A DNA stretch of 64,000 nucleotides, from the NCBI GenBank assembly GCA_025024175.1, contig QCXZ01000042.1, positions 8,015,501 through 8,079,500 of the forward strand, written 5' to 3'. The notes under the pieces are model-generated. The model was not told where the DNA came from. It saw only the letters and a list, made by a program, of their open reading frames with translations, and did not search any database. The number at the start of each line of letters is the position of its first letter. Position 1 is the first letter of the stretch. Position numbers and translations under genes: made by a program. Below are positions 1 to 12,478 of this stretch, piece by piece. The DNA is from Rhyzopertha dominica (lineage: Eukaryota; Arthropoda; Insecta; Coleoptera; Bostrichidae).

Positions 1-1503
1 AAATTCAGCCGAGTCACGAGACGTACATCCAACACTCTCTATAGGCCTTTGTCAGTGAGCCTTGTTACGAGGGAAGATCGCAGGTCCTGCCTTTTGAACC
101 GTAAATATCGAAAATTGATTTAGATTGTTAATTTTTTATTGCCCGGGGTCTTTGATGATCAGCGACCCGGAAGTAACTAGTGCAGTTCAGAATATTATTG
201 TAAGGAGGCGGTGATTTCAGATGCTGCATATTTGCTACGCTTCAATGATTTTCATAAGATCTTTAGAGGGGTATATTCTATCTATATTGCTTCAATGGAG
301 TTGATATTTGTCCCATTTTATTTCTAACAAGGGCGTAAGCGAAGTTGTTTCTACGAAAACCTGCAGCATTCGTTTGTTACATGGACTGTGTAGTGACATT
401 CATCGTGAAGCATAGTTCCATACTTTCCGAAACGTTATATACAATTTTAGGTTTTAAATTTTAATGCTACTCTTGTAACTATTGTAAAAAGAACAAATTT
501 TTTATTTCTCTAACGTCGCTATTTTTCATTTTACATAACAAATAATACAGAAGTTGTAAAAAATAATGTAACCAATTAGATAATGTCATTTAATTTTGCA
601 AACATACAGTCATTTTCAAACGTACTCTTTTTAAATACAAATTGTAGTTGGATACGGCCCTCCTTTAAGTTCCCCAACCATGTNTAACGTAATATAATTA
701 TTTAAAGGAATGTAATTTTTTTTATTTTAATCTAGTTAGCCATGGAAAATATGCTTGTTTTAAATTTTGCAAAACAAGATGAAGTCATTGAATATTATTT
801 CTGTAGCGAAGTATTATTATTATACATGTTGAAAACTTAAATAGNGCACATAATAATTATTCTTCAAAAATGCTCAAAGGTCTAAAACTGAAAGATCGAG
901 AAAACCACGGAGCTTATACTAAAAAATGACATTTTCTACAACCTTATGACTCCAATTTTTTAAAAGAAAGTATCGCAACCACTTGTTCTAATATGTAGAA
1001 ACCCATGAACTTTTTCAACAATGCATTAAATTAGGGACCAAAAAAATCTAGAAGCATGTAATCTAATAGGTAATGAATATTGAATTAGTCTTATATACTA
1101 AAAAACTTAGTATTCATTTGCGTATCTTTGATAACTTATTTTCCTTTCTCTTTATTAAATTGTGTAGCTTCAACTATCCTGTAATTTTTAAAATTGAGTA
1201 TATTGAAATAAAGATGAGTTGTTTCAACAATTCCCTCTTGCATTCCATAAACAAAAGTAAATGCACAGTTGTGAAAAATTGCTCCTGTAACAACTTAGAT
1301 TCCATTATTGTTCTTACTTTATATAGCCATGCCTCTCGTGTAAATTGGTGATAGTCACCATCACAATTTTATCGAATGCTTTAGAATGCATGTCATCCAT
1401 ATCGATCTAAGGGCAGCCGATGTTTGTTTTACCATTCACTTCTTATGCTAAACGGAGCGACGGCTTATTGAAGTTGTCTAATTATCTTTTTTAACCGACC
1501 ATT
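1..1503. other. AT-rich stretch without a recognised gene
   Basis: No motif, splice-bounded exon or repeat structure was recognised on either strand. A 92-codon plus frame at 1073-1351 resembles no family I know and has AT-driven composition. Single N bases are present near 684 and 845. Confidence 0.6.
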
Positions 1504-1525
1504 ATCAATCAATCAATCAATCAAA
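1504..1525. repeat. (CAAT)n microsatellite
   Basis: About five tandem copies of CAAT/TCAA, immediately upstream of a LINE reverse transcriptase fragment. Confidence 0.9.
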
Positions 1526-1589
1526 TTGCTGCGTATTCAGTAGCGTATTGTAGGAGTCTAATTTACATCGATCGTGCTCTGTCACAGTA

Positions 1590-1690
1590 CAAAAATAGGT
1601 ATAGTGTTTTCGTTTATGCTGACGATTTGAAACTTAATTGAAAGACTGTCTACGCTTGCAGACCGATCTGGATAATTATGGAGCGTCCCT
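1590..1690 (+). mobile_element. LINE reverse transcriptase fragment (YADD box)
   Basis: One frame gives VFVYADDLKL, the catalytic YADD box of a CR1/Jockey-type reverse transcriptase. The adjacent DCLRLQTDLDNYG block, which follows the catalytic box in these elements, is in another frame, so there is a frameshift within about 20 bases. Nothing recognisable continues on either side. It is a short dead fragment. Confidence 0.65.
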
Positions 1691-3362
1691 GATGAACAAT
1701 TCCGTGAATAATTGAAATTGTATATGTATCGTCTTAGTTTATCGTTATTATCAACTGCTAATGGTTACTAGTTTGTTTTCTTATTGCTTTTTAGCTAACC
1801 TTACAAGATGTGTATCAAAGCTTCGGACATTTCTTATACGCATACTTAATGATATCTTAATACCATATAATAATTCAGTTTAGTTTGTCGTTTTGTGTAT
1901 AACTTTTTATTATTTACCAAATAATACACTTGTACCTGAAAGAAAAAGAATAGACACGTAAATGTTGGTTTATATACCTGATTTACTGATTTATCCTCGC
2001 TGAGCATAAACTGTTGAAGCTAGACAAATGAAATTGGCGAGTAGGGCGCTTTCATAACGTATACACAAGTTAAAAAGGATTTTTTGAAATCAGGGATGAA
2101 AGTTTTCATGGTCCGTCATTTTTAAAGCTAGAATCATGAAACGTAATGTAATATTTGGTATAATACGATCTTCTTCTACGCGAAGAAAGTGGCAGGCATC
2201 AGCTATTATTAAACTTATGTTTTATACATCCTGGCATTCAGTTTCAGATCCATCTAAATTTAGTATCTAGCTGTAAGAACATATTTTTGTATTTCTCCTA
2301 CACCGGTCCTAAAACTTAGGAAGTTCCAAATTAGATTTAAGCTCAGTAGCGCACGCCTCTCTCACCCACTGCCCTCGAATCCTGGGGACATGTTGCCCCG
2401 AAAACTTATGATAAATGATAGCCGGCTCTACGCTCCATCAATATTATTAAGGCATGTAGAGGAGTGAATGGGTTATTCGTTTACGGGCGGCCCGGGGTGG
2501 GGGCAGATTTTGTGATGGCGCCAAGACTGCGTGAAATACGATTTCAATACCTGATCAAACTGGGAAGGGACGTTTTTAAAGTGGATAGAATCAGGGTGCT
2601 TTAAGTGGGTTGGTTATAGGTTGATTCAATTTTTGTGCCGACGTGTCTCTTATGAAGAGATAATGTACTCTGACACTCTTCCAAAGGCTTTAGAGTAACT
2701 AATACCAATTTATATCGAAATATAGTATGAAGTGGATGCTGAAGTTCATTTAGGTGTGTCTCCTCCAGTTTGGCTTGAACGTTGTCGTTAAGAAAGACGA
2801 GGTTCCTGTTGAGGGTCAACGTCTTTTGATGCGATTGCATTGATTATGAAGCGTTCCTGAAGAAAACTCATGAAAATATCACATTTGCTAATCCGAAAAA
2901 AGCTGTCGAGAAAGCTTTTCTGATATAAACAAACTTGTGATCACTGGTACTCCTTCTCATTTTTGTTATCACTCCATAGTCGCCTCTTTCACCACATCTT
3001 GATTTACATTACATTACATTAATCATATTATACTTAGGAATTTAATAATTCAGTGATTACAAGAATCAGGAATAACCCTTCATGATTCAAAATTTTGTGT
3101 AGGTCTTTATGTTTACGTTTACATCATTTTTAATGTGTACAGCTCATATACAGAAAAAATTCTTTGTAACAGACAACAGTGTTGAATCTTCAATATGACA
3201 GAAATCTTTCCATTAAATTTAAGTGTGATTTCCAAAATTCTAAGTCTCTTGATCCAAAATAAGTAGTATAAATATTTTCTTCCAACTTTTGCTACTTTTT
3301 TGTACACTGCTCGATGGTGGAAAATGGCAATGAAGTTGTGAAGTTGAATTTAGGAATGACCG
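1691..3362. other. No confirmed gene; one GC-richer island
   Basis: Mostly AT-rich. A GC-richer unique patch at about 2340-2560 has no exon-like frame. A 79-codon minus frame at 2601-2840 contains NLVFLNDN, vaguely like a transposase motif, but too weak to call. A short ATTAC repeat lies near 3004-3020. Confidence 0.5.
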
Positions 3363-3625
3363 TTGTGTAAACTTTCTGTTTTACTCCTTAATAAGATCCA
3401 GGCTGGAATATTGTTATATGAAAACCATACCAAAAGGTATATTGATTTTTTAGAAAATATCCTTAGAAAATTTGCAAAATATGTTCACTTTAAAATATTC
3501 AACGTCTATCCGGAAAGACAGCCCTTCTTGTTAAAGATAATGAGAACACACTTTCTGCTCCTAGATGTGTATCTTGTTTGATGTTTTTACAAAAACTTGT
3601 TGTAGGGCACATACATAGTGGAATT
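3363..3625 (+). mobile_element. LINE RT C-terminal fragment
   Basis: Across two frames the sequence reads RSRLEYC, then TKRYIDFLENILRKFAKYV, then NVYPERQ, and finally LSAPRCVSCLMFLQKLVVG. This is the block order of the region downstream of the RT palm in Jockey/R1-like LINEs (RS-LEY, IE-IQ-KF-KY, YP-R, RR-L-FL-KL). Frame changes and missing upstream domains mark it as a 5'-truncated, decayed copy. Confidence 0.65.
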
Positions 3626-5549
3626 GCTTGGTGAAGGGAAAATTCATCGGAATAATTTATGGAATTACGTAGCTCAACAAAAATGCAGACAAAAATGGTC
3701 GTTCCAGTTGTTCCAGTTTGAAAAATTCTTATTATACAGACAATGAAAGCAGCTTAAATTTGATAAAGTTGCAAAATTGCACCAAATCTAATATTCTAGG
3801 GGGTGAAAATTTTAGTTAGAATGGCCTATATTTGCTAAATATTGATCTAGCTCAGATAAGGTGACTTTGTGCACGTTAATTCCAAGGAGATCTTTTCATA
3901 CACATAATTCTTATACCTACAATACTTTAATACACAGCAGTTGGATGAAATTGATCGAACCCCATATTATTTTTGTCGTCCTTTCCTTGTTCTGCCAACA
4001 ATATCAAGCAACACCAATGCATATTTTATACTTTATAGATGTCGATAAATAAACCCGAGCATGCACTTCAGCAGTTCTCCTGCCCTACTTGGCACCGCCG
4101 AACGCGAAAAACCGTGAAAGGGTATTTATTTATACTATACCGCCCCGGTTGCAGGACGGCGCGGTCATTATTTGTAAGGAAAAGGTCAGGAAGTAGCGGG
4201 GCCCGCATTTCGATATCGCACGGTCATTACGGCCTGCAATAAATCAAATGAATTCAGAATGAACGGCATTTGCCGTCGAACAACCTACGCGAGGCTTTTC
4301 GGGTTATTTGAATACCGCGCTGTGTGTTGGGGGAGCTGGGCAAATTGATAAGTGTGGAACACCTTTGCTGTGAAAAATGGAAAGCGCTTATTTGTTACAC
4401 ACTGAGCTCTTATGGCGAACGAACAAACGTTCTGATTAATTCCTTGAAAGCGATTATATTATTAACTTCGGGAAGATTGTTTCAAAGCTTCGCCTTGGTT
4501 GTTTGTCCTGCCTTATGATGTGGTGTCGTTGCAATCCAGGCGACTTGAATAAAACTAGCGGATCACGCATACAAAATTAGGGGTTGCAGTGCTTTTTCGT
4601 CTCAATCTGTTTTTCTTTAATTATTTGTAAAGGTGTTAAATCTCATAGGGTGGGAGCATACATATCATACTATGAAAAGCTGCATGGTTATTCTTCTGCC
4701 TTGGACAAAGGTATTTTTTAGCATCTTCAGTGATTAGGCCAGACAGCTCGTTTTTTTTCCTTTGGCAACGCTCGTATTTGCTATTTTGTCATATTTAATA
4801 CTGTTCGTACTTGAAGCAGCATCTTCGCGTGTTGTCACTCCTTTTACACCCTGGGTCGGTGCTTCCTGGTTTATATTTCCGACAAATCATCCAGAAATTT
4901 ATTTTTCCATTATTTCGTCTTTTTGAACAAACAAAACAATAATAAGTTTTGCTTTACTGTGAGGCTAACCCTCATATGTGCCCATGTGTCGATTTATTGT
5001 ATTTATGCGGACTGCCAAACTTCTGCTTCTGGTTGTTACGTGGAAAGTAGCTTAAACAACACAAACTCTTCTATTGGGTTTATAGCACACAGTATTTCAG
5101 GCAGAAATGCACACACGAAAACAGTGGAAAAACAAGCAAATTTTTTATACATTATAGCATAGTAAAATAAAGTTGATTTTATAGTTACCACCGGCGTATT
5201 CTTTACATTCAGAACCAAATGATGTATGCCACAATACGTCTTTTTCCATTTTTTGTATCATGGCATGCCTTATATTATGGCGACGAAAGAAAGATTATTG
5301 TTAATTGTAACAAGTGTGCTTGCATTTATCAGTCACTCATTATACTGGATTTAACTCTGAATAGGCACTTATTAGCAACATATCTTCCTGGACGTCGATC
5401 AGACATGTAGTTAATAGCACATAATCTGTCTTTGTGTTTGCACGTGGATTTTGTTGTTACCAACAGTGTTCGTTGTGTTTGTTGGTCCGAGCAAATCTGA
5501 CCAAATCACTTTAGAAGAAAAATTAACATAGTACGCATTAATCCTGATA
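3626..5549. other. No gene seen; GC-richer island at about 4050-4330
   Basis: The island is clearly GC-richer than its surroundings but has no splice-bounded frame with codon bias. The rest is AT-rich and unrecognised. Small overlapping frames at 4923-5410 look like chance. Confidence 0.5.
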
Positions 5550-5557
5550 CACCAGTC

Positions 5558-5822
5558 CAGTGGCGTAGCCAGAAAATTAACTTGAAGGGGCAAAGCTCCA
5601 AATACAAGAAAAACGTTAAGTACAAACAAGAAAAAGCCAGAAGAGGTGTGACTTAAATTTTAATGTTTAATTTGCTAAAATGTTTATTATACAACAAACC
5701 AATAGTCTGCAACTAATTTGTACTGTTAAATGTAAAAAGCTGCTATTCCATTATCAAAATAATTTAGTTCCTGGAGGGGGAGGAGCAACTGCCCGTCTGC
5801 CCCTCGCTTGGCTATACCACTG
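5558..5822. mobile_element. hAT-type MITE, 265 bp, with terminal inverted repeats
   Basis: Left end CAGTGGCGTAGCCAGA and right end, read inverted, CAGTGGTATAGCCAAG form imperfect terminal inverted repeats. They are flanked by 8-bp near-duplications, CACCAGTC (5550-5557) and CACCAATC (5823-5830), matching at 7 of 8. An 8-bp duplication with CAG-starting ends is characteristic of hAT elements. The interior has no transposase, so it is non-autonomous. Divergence of ends and duplication points to an old insertion. Confidence 0.75.
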
Positions 5823-5851
5823 CACCAATCGCATAAATGTATACTTCGTTC

Positions 5852-6262
5852 TTAGTCATTTGATCTAAATTTATGATTTTCTATAATGAATTGGGTTGTA
5901 GATTTGGCTACTCCAGTTTGGCTTTCAATTTTTTTATTGATGTTTGTGGATTTGCAATAACCGATTGTAAAATTACGTTTTTTGTCACTTTTATATCGAG
6001 ATAGGTTTTTTGACTGAACTGTATTTTTTAGATTAAATGTTGAACGCTCAATACTGGGTTTCTCAGAATTTTTTTCGAAATGCATGTTTTTAGCTTCTAC
6101 ACAATTTCTTTGGCATAAAGTGCAACCAGGCAGCCCATCAATTTTTTCTTTGTTCGAAGAACTACCTCCCTCCATTGTGAAAAATGATATACTTAAAATA
6201 CGTGGCAAAATAATACTTATGCAGGTTAAGTTGATTTCATCAGAAGTGGCAATAGTCGTCAT
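5852..6262 (-). CDS. Unrecognised 136-codon open frame
   Basis: The frame runs from an ATG at 6262 to a stop at 5852, just outside the hAT-type MITE. The product is polar and lysine/asparagine-rich, with a CTLCQRNC cysteine cluster near residue 50 and no membrane segment in its C-terminal half. I recognise no family. Length is above the local chance background but not decisive in AT-rich DNA. It could be a remnant of a transposon protein, a host exon read through, or chance; no splice evidence or codon bias separates these. Confidence 0.2.
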   Translation of the reverse strand: MTTIATSDEINLTCISIILPRILSISFFTMEGGSSSNKEKIDGLPGCTLCQRNCVEAKNMHFEKNSEKPSIERSTFNLKNTVQSKNLSRYKSDKKRNFTIGYCKSTNINKKIESQTGVAKSTTQFIIENHKFRSND

Positions 6263-6269
6263 GGTTTAA

Positions 6270-7635
6270 AAACCATGCCATTCATTCTTATCTTGCCCTT
6301 AGATTTTGACATACTTCAGTCCCGTATTTTTGACAGCAAAATGGTCATATATGAAAAATGTTTACTTAAAATATTTTCCATAATACAGAAGGGAATGGAT
6401 TCCTGTAATAATAAATGTTAATTTAATTAATATTAACAAATGTATTTTCTGTCTGCATAAAAAAGTTAAAATTTTAGTTGCTGTTATAACTTCCTCAATA
6501 TGAAAGATGTTAAGCGTCAAATTCTAAATATCTCTAACTCAATGATAGGACGAGGTCCTTGAAAACTACTTTTTGTTGCTGTTCTACTATTCGGTACGTT
6601 TCAGACAAGACTTATTGCGTTTCCGATCCCTTCCGCAAAGTTTGATCGCAACCTCCAGCCCAACGAACAATGTAAGATATAAGCAATATAAAATGGCGAA
6701 GTTGGGAATACTCTAACGGAAAACTTACTCCGTCCATATGTTTCCTACCGAGGAAGTTCCGCGAAACTGAATAATTCAATAATTGCAGCAGTATAGAAAG
6801 TTCGAGAGCGTTACATGTCTAGTGGATTAAAATGTTACCAACTGCTACTCAGTCGAACAGTTCCATTTCGAAGAGGATTAGATAGATATTGGACTTGTTG
6901 CTCTGCACTGTTTACTTTTATACAGCATTATAAACACGGTGTAGGAGGCTTGTTTATTTTGGTGTCTGTGGCAATTTGCTAGAGTACATAAGGGAAATAT
7001 TACCTGCAATTTGTAGCTACAAGTAACATAAGCCATGGCATACTTTCTGAATTCATGTCCTCTTTATCTTTGCGCAAGTGAATCGAGATATACGTTATGC
7101 TAAGACTTTGTCGTTTTCTGTGTAAAAGCATCCGAGACCGCTATATCTGCCGGCAACCGCACCATCAAATATTCATGGCACTGATAGCTTTATCCGATGC
7201 AACAGGTAGTTCATACTCGACAATGTGTCTCAGTTCAGATAGGGGGAAGCATGATAACTGAGGTCTCCTTTGCGTCCGTATGAAAAACATTAAGCATTTT
7301 GATGAAGTCAGATTGCTTTAGTTGTTATAGGTAATCTTTAGAAATATTTATTGCATGGTATTATGTGTGTTTTGTAGAGGAAGTGCAAAAGAAAGTACTA
7401 TTTTCCCAGTATTCTTACAGTCATAGTATTACTGAATCAAAAAGGAAAACCTAATACTATTCATTTGGTACTGAGCGGAACCCTCCGGAGTCTTAATTAC
7501 GAACTTAGAAGTGTATATATTCCTCTACCGCTATGACTTCAAAGTGACAGATATTGGCTTTGTACTTTCTGAAGCATTTAGCAATACTTCGTCCTCTAAT
7601 ACAAATTCACTGCATGCCAAAATTAACGCACTACT
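6270..7635. other. AT-rich stretch, nothing recognised
   Basis: No coding motif, paired inverted repeat or GC-richer exon-like patch was recognised in either orientation. Confidence 0.5.
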
Positions 7636-7639
7636 AAGA

Positions 7640-8010
7640 ATTGACTACAATATTAAAATGGACCGTTAACATCTTGAGGAATTCCGAAGCTCAAATTCTG
7701 CTTCTTAAGACGCCTTTTTACAGTATCCACACTGAACATTATGAGTACCATTAAGTAGTACTGGGAAATTTCTTGCGGTTACAAACCGTTTTATCAGACT
7801 ACCCAATAAAATGAAACGATCATGGTTCGCTGTCATTCCTCGAGGTGTTCTTTGTCCATGGTGTCGGTTGTGATTGTTAGTTTCTTCAAGACGTTGAATA
7901 ACACGAGATACTGTTGTATGGTGAACTCCCAGCCTTTGAGCTATAGCAAGATAGATTAATTCTTCGCCAGCCAACCTAATCACTTTCACACATCAAAACG
8001 CTAACGTAAA
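7640..8010 (-). mobile_element. Tc1-like transposase N-terminal relic
   Basis: The minus frame 7989-7705 reads IAQRLGVHHTTVSRVIQRLE, a helix-turn-helix, then HGQRTPRGMTANHDRFILL and SLIKRFVTARNFP. This is the order of paired-like HTH, GRPR-like linker, and second HTH in Tc1-family transposases, with the linker changed to GQRTPRG. The catalytic DDE part is absent downstream. The fragment has no detectable inverted repeats nearby. It is a dead truncated copy. Confidence 0.7.
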
Positions 8011-9510
8011 ATTGGCGGAACACCTTACTTTGACTCGTTATATGTTTATTTTCCCACAGAACACATTTTTTAAAATTGGTGTGCGTCTTGTCACAAAGAT
8101 ATTAGCGTGAATCAATAAGAAAATTTTCAGGAAAGATGGGGCTACAGTTTAATTTTAATTGGCATCTGCAGTTGTAGCCGGTGCATCTCTTGGGGAATAG
8201 TAAATTTTGCAGGAAGGAGCATCCTCGTTTAAACTCCCTGTAGATACTGAATCCTGAAATTAGAATGAAAACTTGGTGAAACAGCGCAATTGCTAAGAAT
8301 TTAAGCTACAATTGAAACCAAAAATTGTCATAATCGGATTAGCCGTTCAAGAGAATATCCAATTTAAAATCAATTCTTAGTGGTGTGTTAATTTTGACAG
8401 GCAGTTTGTTACTATTTATAACATATTCATACATCCGCAACTAGCATTTTTAAGATTATACTATGTATTTTTAATTTATAATAGCTAAACTCCTTCAAGA
8501 TTCCAAAAAATTTGCAGTATTCAACTCGCTTCAGTTTAAATTAGTTTAACGTCTGGGCTATTACGAACTATTGTGCACCACCTTTCAGGTAGATTTCTAA
8601 AAGGTCATTGGCGTGCTTTATATGGGCGTGACGCTTGATTTGGAGCTCTGTTTAAGGACACTGTACCTCTTAGTAACTGTACTGTAAAATACATAATAAT
8701 AGTTACACGAAAACGTCAAAAAGGAAAAGTAGAATAGTTTGTTCCTTGAAAAAATATGTACATAATAAAAAATTAATTATCTATCTAGCTATCAGCTTCT
8801 TTTGTATTGCTACTTTTACTGTATAACCTAAATTAAAGCCCGTAATAATTTACTTTTTTGCTAGTTTAAAAAAATCTAAATTTGTTTCGTACAAATCGCA
8901 CTTTTCAAAATAGTTGGGGCGCAACATGAAAAGTAAGAATTAAAACTTCTATGCTGTGTGATACAAATGATCAAAAGCTCTCTGCAGTCCCGACAGTGAA
9001 TGCAAACAGTTAAAAAGCGAATAAATCACCTAAAAGCATTATTTGTTTATGTCAAACGTTTTTATTGCCCACGTTCCTCATCTCCGTAGATAACGGTCCC
9101 GTTCCACGGCGATTGCACCAAAACTTCGAAACACTCGGGGCCCTTGTCGCACCATTACCTCCCCCGCGTGTTTACCGTTTCTGTTCGATTAATAGCCCGC
9201 CTTTTTCCGAGGGGTCGCTGCCGTCATTAAGCTCCCGACTAATTAAAGGAGGAGACGTGAACTTCGATGCCACCCAGCATTGACCCAGTTTTACTTCTGG
9301 TTCGGATGATTCGGAAACCGAGACCAAAAGGGACGGTTGTGCAAAATTGAACGATTGATTTGAAAAAGTTTGCGAACTTGTGCAATGTTCTATCAAAACT
9401 ATAGCTACTTGTTTTTGTACTTATGTAAATTAATGCAAAAGCCAGATCTAGTTTAATTTTGAAAACATCACCCCAATACATAAATGAATCAGCATAATTT
9501 TTTTGTACAT
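8011..9510. other. No gene seen; GC-richer island at about 9060-9310
   Basis: The island contains TAATTA-type homeodomain core motifs (ACTAATTAAAGG near 9238) but no credible exon. A phrase at about 8310-8350 (CATAATCGGATTAGCCGTTC) resembles tails common on insect retroelements. Confidence 0.45.
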
Positions 9511-9780
9511 TATATGGTCCTACAAGACAGACGAATCACTGCGAAATTCATGGCACAATTTGTGACTGATCACTATACAATTAGTGTTGAACCCATTTTA
9601 CAAGCAGAATTTGGCTCAAAAAACTGTATCTGTTACGTTAACGCTAGAACCAAAATTCATTCGATTGGTCGCTTTAGAGAACATAGTCAAACCAGGCCAT
9701 AAAAACTTCCTAGGAAGATTCGTGACCATTGATGGAGCATGGGTTCCTGAGCTATAAAACTTATTTCTCATTTTTCTTTT
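9511..9780 (+). mobile_element. mariner transposase relic
   Basis: One frame carries RRITAKFMAQFV...ISVEPILQAEFGSKNCICYV, matching the mariner HTH and the following block (eIA-v-iS-gSV-IL-eeLGm-Kv-arWV). A second frame then gives FLGRFVTIDGAWVPEL at about 9706-9755, the first catalytic aspartate block (FVTmDEtWvH) with Glu replaced by Gly. The frame change, the degraded motif and the missing C-terminal DD34D residues show a dead copy. Confidence 0.7.
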
Positions 9781-9789
9781 CTTCTTAGG

Positions 9790-12470
9790 AGGACTGTTAT
9801 GAAAAATATATTTACAGTTGTCGAAAAATGAGTCAGTATATATTTTGTCTAATTGTGGAATTACCAAATAAATATGATGTTAAAAATTTATACTTATAAA
9901 GCACTCTGTAAATTTTTAATAGTGTTTCTTGTTCGTATGATTCCAATAAGTATCTCTGAGAGATTAATTTGGTACAGCAAATTGTCAAACAAATGTACAA
10001 AGCCCCAAATCTTAAATTAAAGAATTCTTTGAAAATTCCTAAAAATCTCGTGCAATAATATCTGCGGAGAATATCAGTGCTCCAGTTTTTGGAATATCGA
10101 GGGAATTATCTTGTAAACTTTTCACCACGTGGTCACTCTATAATTGGATTATGTTGATTTAGTTCCAAGCTGGCTACTTCCACCAAAGAAAGCAAGGAAG
10201 TACAACTCGCTACTTCATGAAGGCAAAGCTTCGGTCCACAAAAGGTGTGTTTCGATTGCCACAGTTCAAAATGTAAGCTCCAAACTTCTTGAAAAATTTG
10301 TTTCCCAAACTCAAACAGCACCATTCTACAACTTTCGGAAAGATGAAACGCACCGTTGATTGATAATGAAATAGAAGAAGTAAAGTTTAGCAATGATGTA
10401 AACGAACGAATGTTCGCGAAAGCTATGTAGTAAGCTTCATTGAATCTTTGAGAAAAAAGAAGCAGTTTTTCTCCAGATGTTCATTAAATGTCCTTGAAAA
10501 TCAAAATCGAAAAACTTCAGCGTGTTTAGAAGAAAGAAACGATAGCATTATGCAATCGTTAGACACTTACATTTTTTAGTGTATAGCTATTAGGGCCTAA
10601 CAACTTTTTCCACCCTCCTACGAGCTAAACCAGGTGCTGGTTTATTTCTGTCAAACTGAAAGGATGCATTTGATTGTGGCTTGATAAATTGCCAACGAAG
10701 TATGTATCTGGTTCCCATAAGTTTTTTTTTTATAGAAGACAAGAACCGAGCAACAAACGTTCTTTTTATTGTGTGAACTCATCATTTACCTTTATTCACT
10801 TTTGATATGATCTGGGCTTAAGATATAAGCGTAAGTGTATAGACGTTTCATTTAAAATCGCCGTCTAACACCATTTTCGAAGTCTTTCATTTTTTAAATT
10901 AAATCATAAAATTAAAGTGAAAAAGTAGAACTCTTCTCAGAGGAATCTCTTTCAGTCATGTGCTACTTTATAGTGGTACAATATATTTTTCTTATTCGAT
11001 GTTTGAACTTATTTGCGACCCATTTATGGAAAAACATTACACTAATTACCTTCTAAAGATAGTTAAGGCAACTGCGGTTGAAAGATTTATATGCAGCGAT
11101 TTGTTTCCGCGTTTCCAATGAATAAGAACTTAAATTCGAAGTTGCGGGACAATCTGTTTCAATCCCCTAATCGAACTTATCATACAAACAGCTTTGGAAT
11201 CGGATTTATGTTAACGAGCACTACCAGCTTAATGAGATATATAGACGCCCGTTGTGAGAACCGGAGAAAACAAAAACTTCCCTCCAACCATTCTTTATGC
11301 CGGATGCCGATCTACATTGCAAATTGATAAAGTTTAACGACGACAATAAATGCGATACTCTGTTCTCCCCAACGCCGGGACAATATAAATATCATCTCGC
11401 ATGAAGTTTCTGTTTTTAAGTCCGACGGTAAAAACGAGCAGCAGTTTTTGTGATTGAAATTCGCAAGGGAAAGGGAAGACGGGAGAAATCAAGGCAAATG
11501 TATTTTCGATAGGTGTCACAGTCTATCGATACCGTTTTCTTTTGGATTTGCAGGGAAAAGATAAAATATTCCGCAGTAAGGATCTTTAGAGACCAATACC
11601 CGCGGCATTATTTTTTATCAGATATAAGCAGAATTGAAAAATAAAAAAAGTTGCATTTTGATTTCTATATTTCTTTTTCTAACAGGTCTTGTACCTTTTA
11701 ACGCTTTCGGATTTATTGTAATCGTTTTTGGGTAATAATTGGCATAGCTACGTTGTTTTCAACATACTGACAAACGAATGTTAAGAAAGATTATGTTTGA
11801 AATGCTGAGGCTCCCTACTTTATTATAATTTTTGCCTCTTTTGTCATGTATTCTGAAAATTGCTTATCCGCAACAATTAAATAAATAAATAAGGTATGAA
11901 ACTTTTCCTAACTTTCATTATGATATAATAAAAAAATGATATAGTTACCAAGTGTTACTATATTCATTTACTACTATTTTAATATAATACGCAAATTCAG
12001 TATGTTATTGTAGCTTTACACTTCCCTTTTATATCAGTTTATGCACTTTATTATCATGGCCAAGACTACTTATTCTGCACATTCTAATTCTAATTTATGG
12101 ATTCGCTTGCATCCGTGCACTATTATTAGCATTATCCATCCTTTACAACTACGATAATAATAAATCATCTTTATTCGCCGACTAAATTGGAGTACAATTA
12201 TTATGAATCGGAATACCAGGAACTGTAGCAGGACAAGACGACGAACTTAAGTGGCAAATAACACTAAGAAAAAGAAAAACAAGGAAACATATTTAGAGTT
12301 TTACGAATACTTACCTCTTTAGATAGTTAATTTTAAAAAAACGTAATTAAATCATTTTAGATAAGGTAACATTGAGAAAGATTTCATTTGCTATTTTCTA
12401 TGAAAAAGCATAGTTTATATAATATATATTTTTATGATTCACAGGCAAAGTTCAAGATGACAACATTACA
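9790..12470. other. No gene recognised; GC-richer island at about 11080-11560
   Basis: Overlapping frames at 10133-10393 (minus) and 10144-10359 (plus) match nothing I know. The 11.1-11.5 kb island is unique-looking DNA without a clear exon. An (AAAT)n run lies near 11879-11892. Confidence 0.45.
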
Positions 12471-12478
12471 AAGAGTGG

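Noticed and set aside
2601..2840. Minus frame with NLVFLNDN, possible mariner second-aspartate block
   Set aside because: No HTH, no PYSPDL-like block and no other supporting motif nearby.
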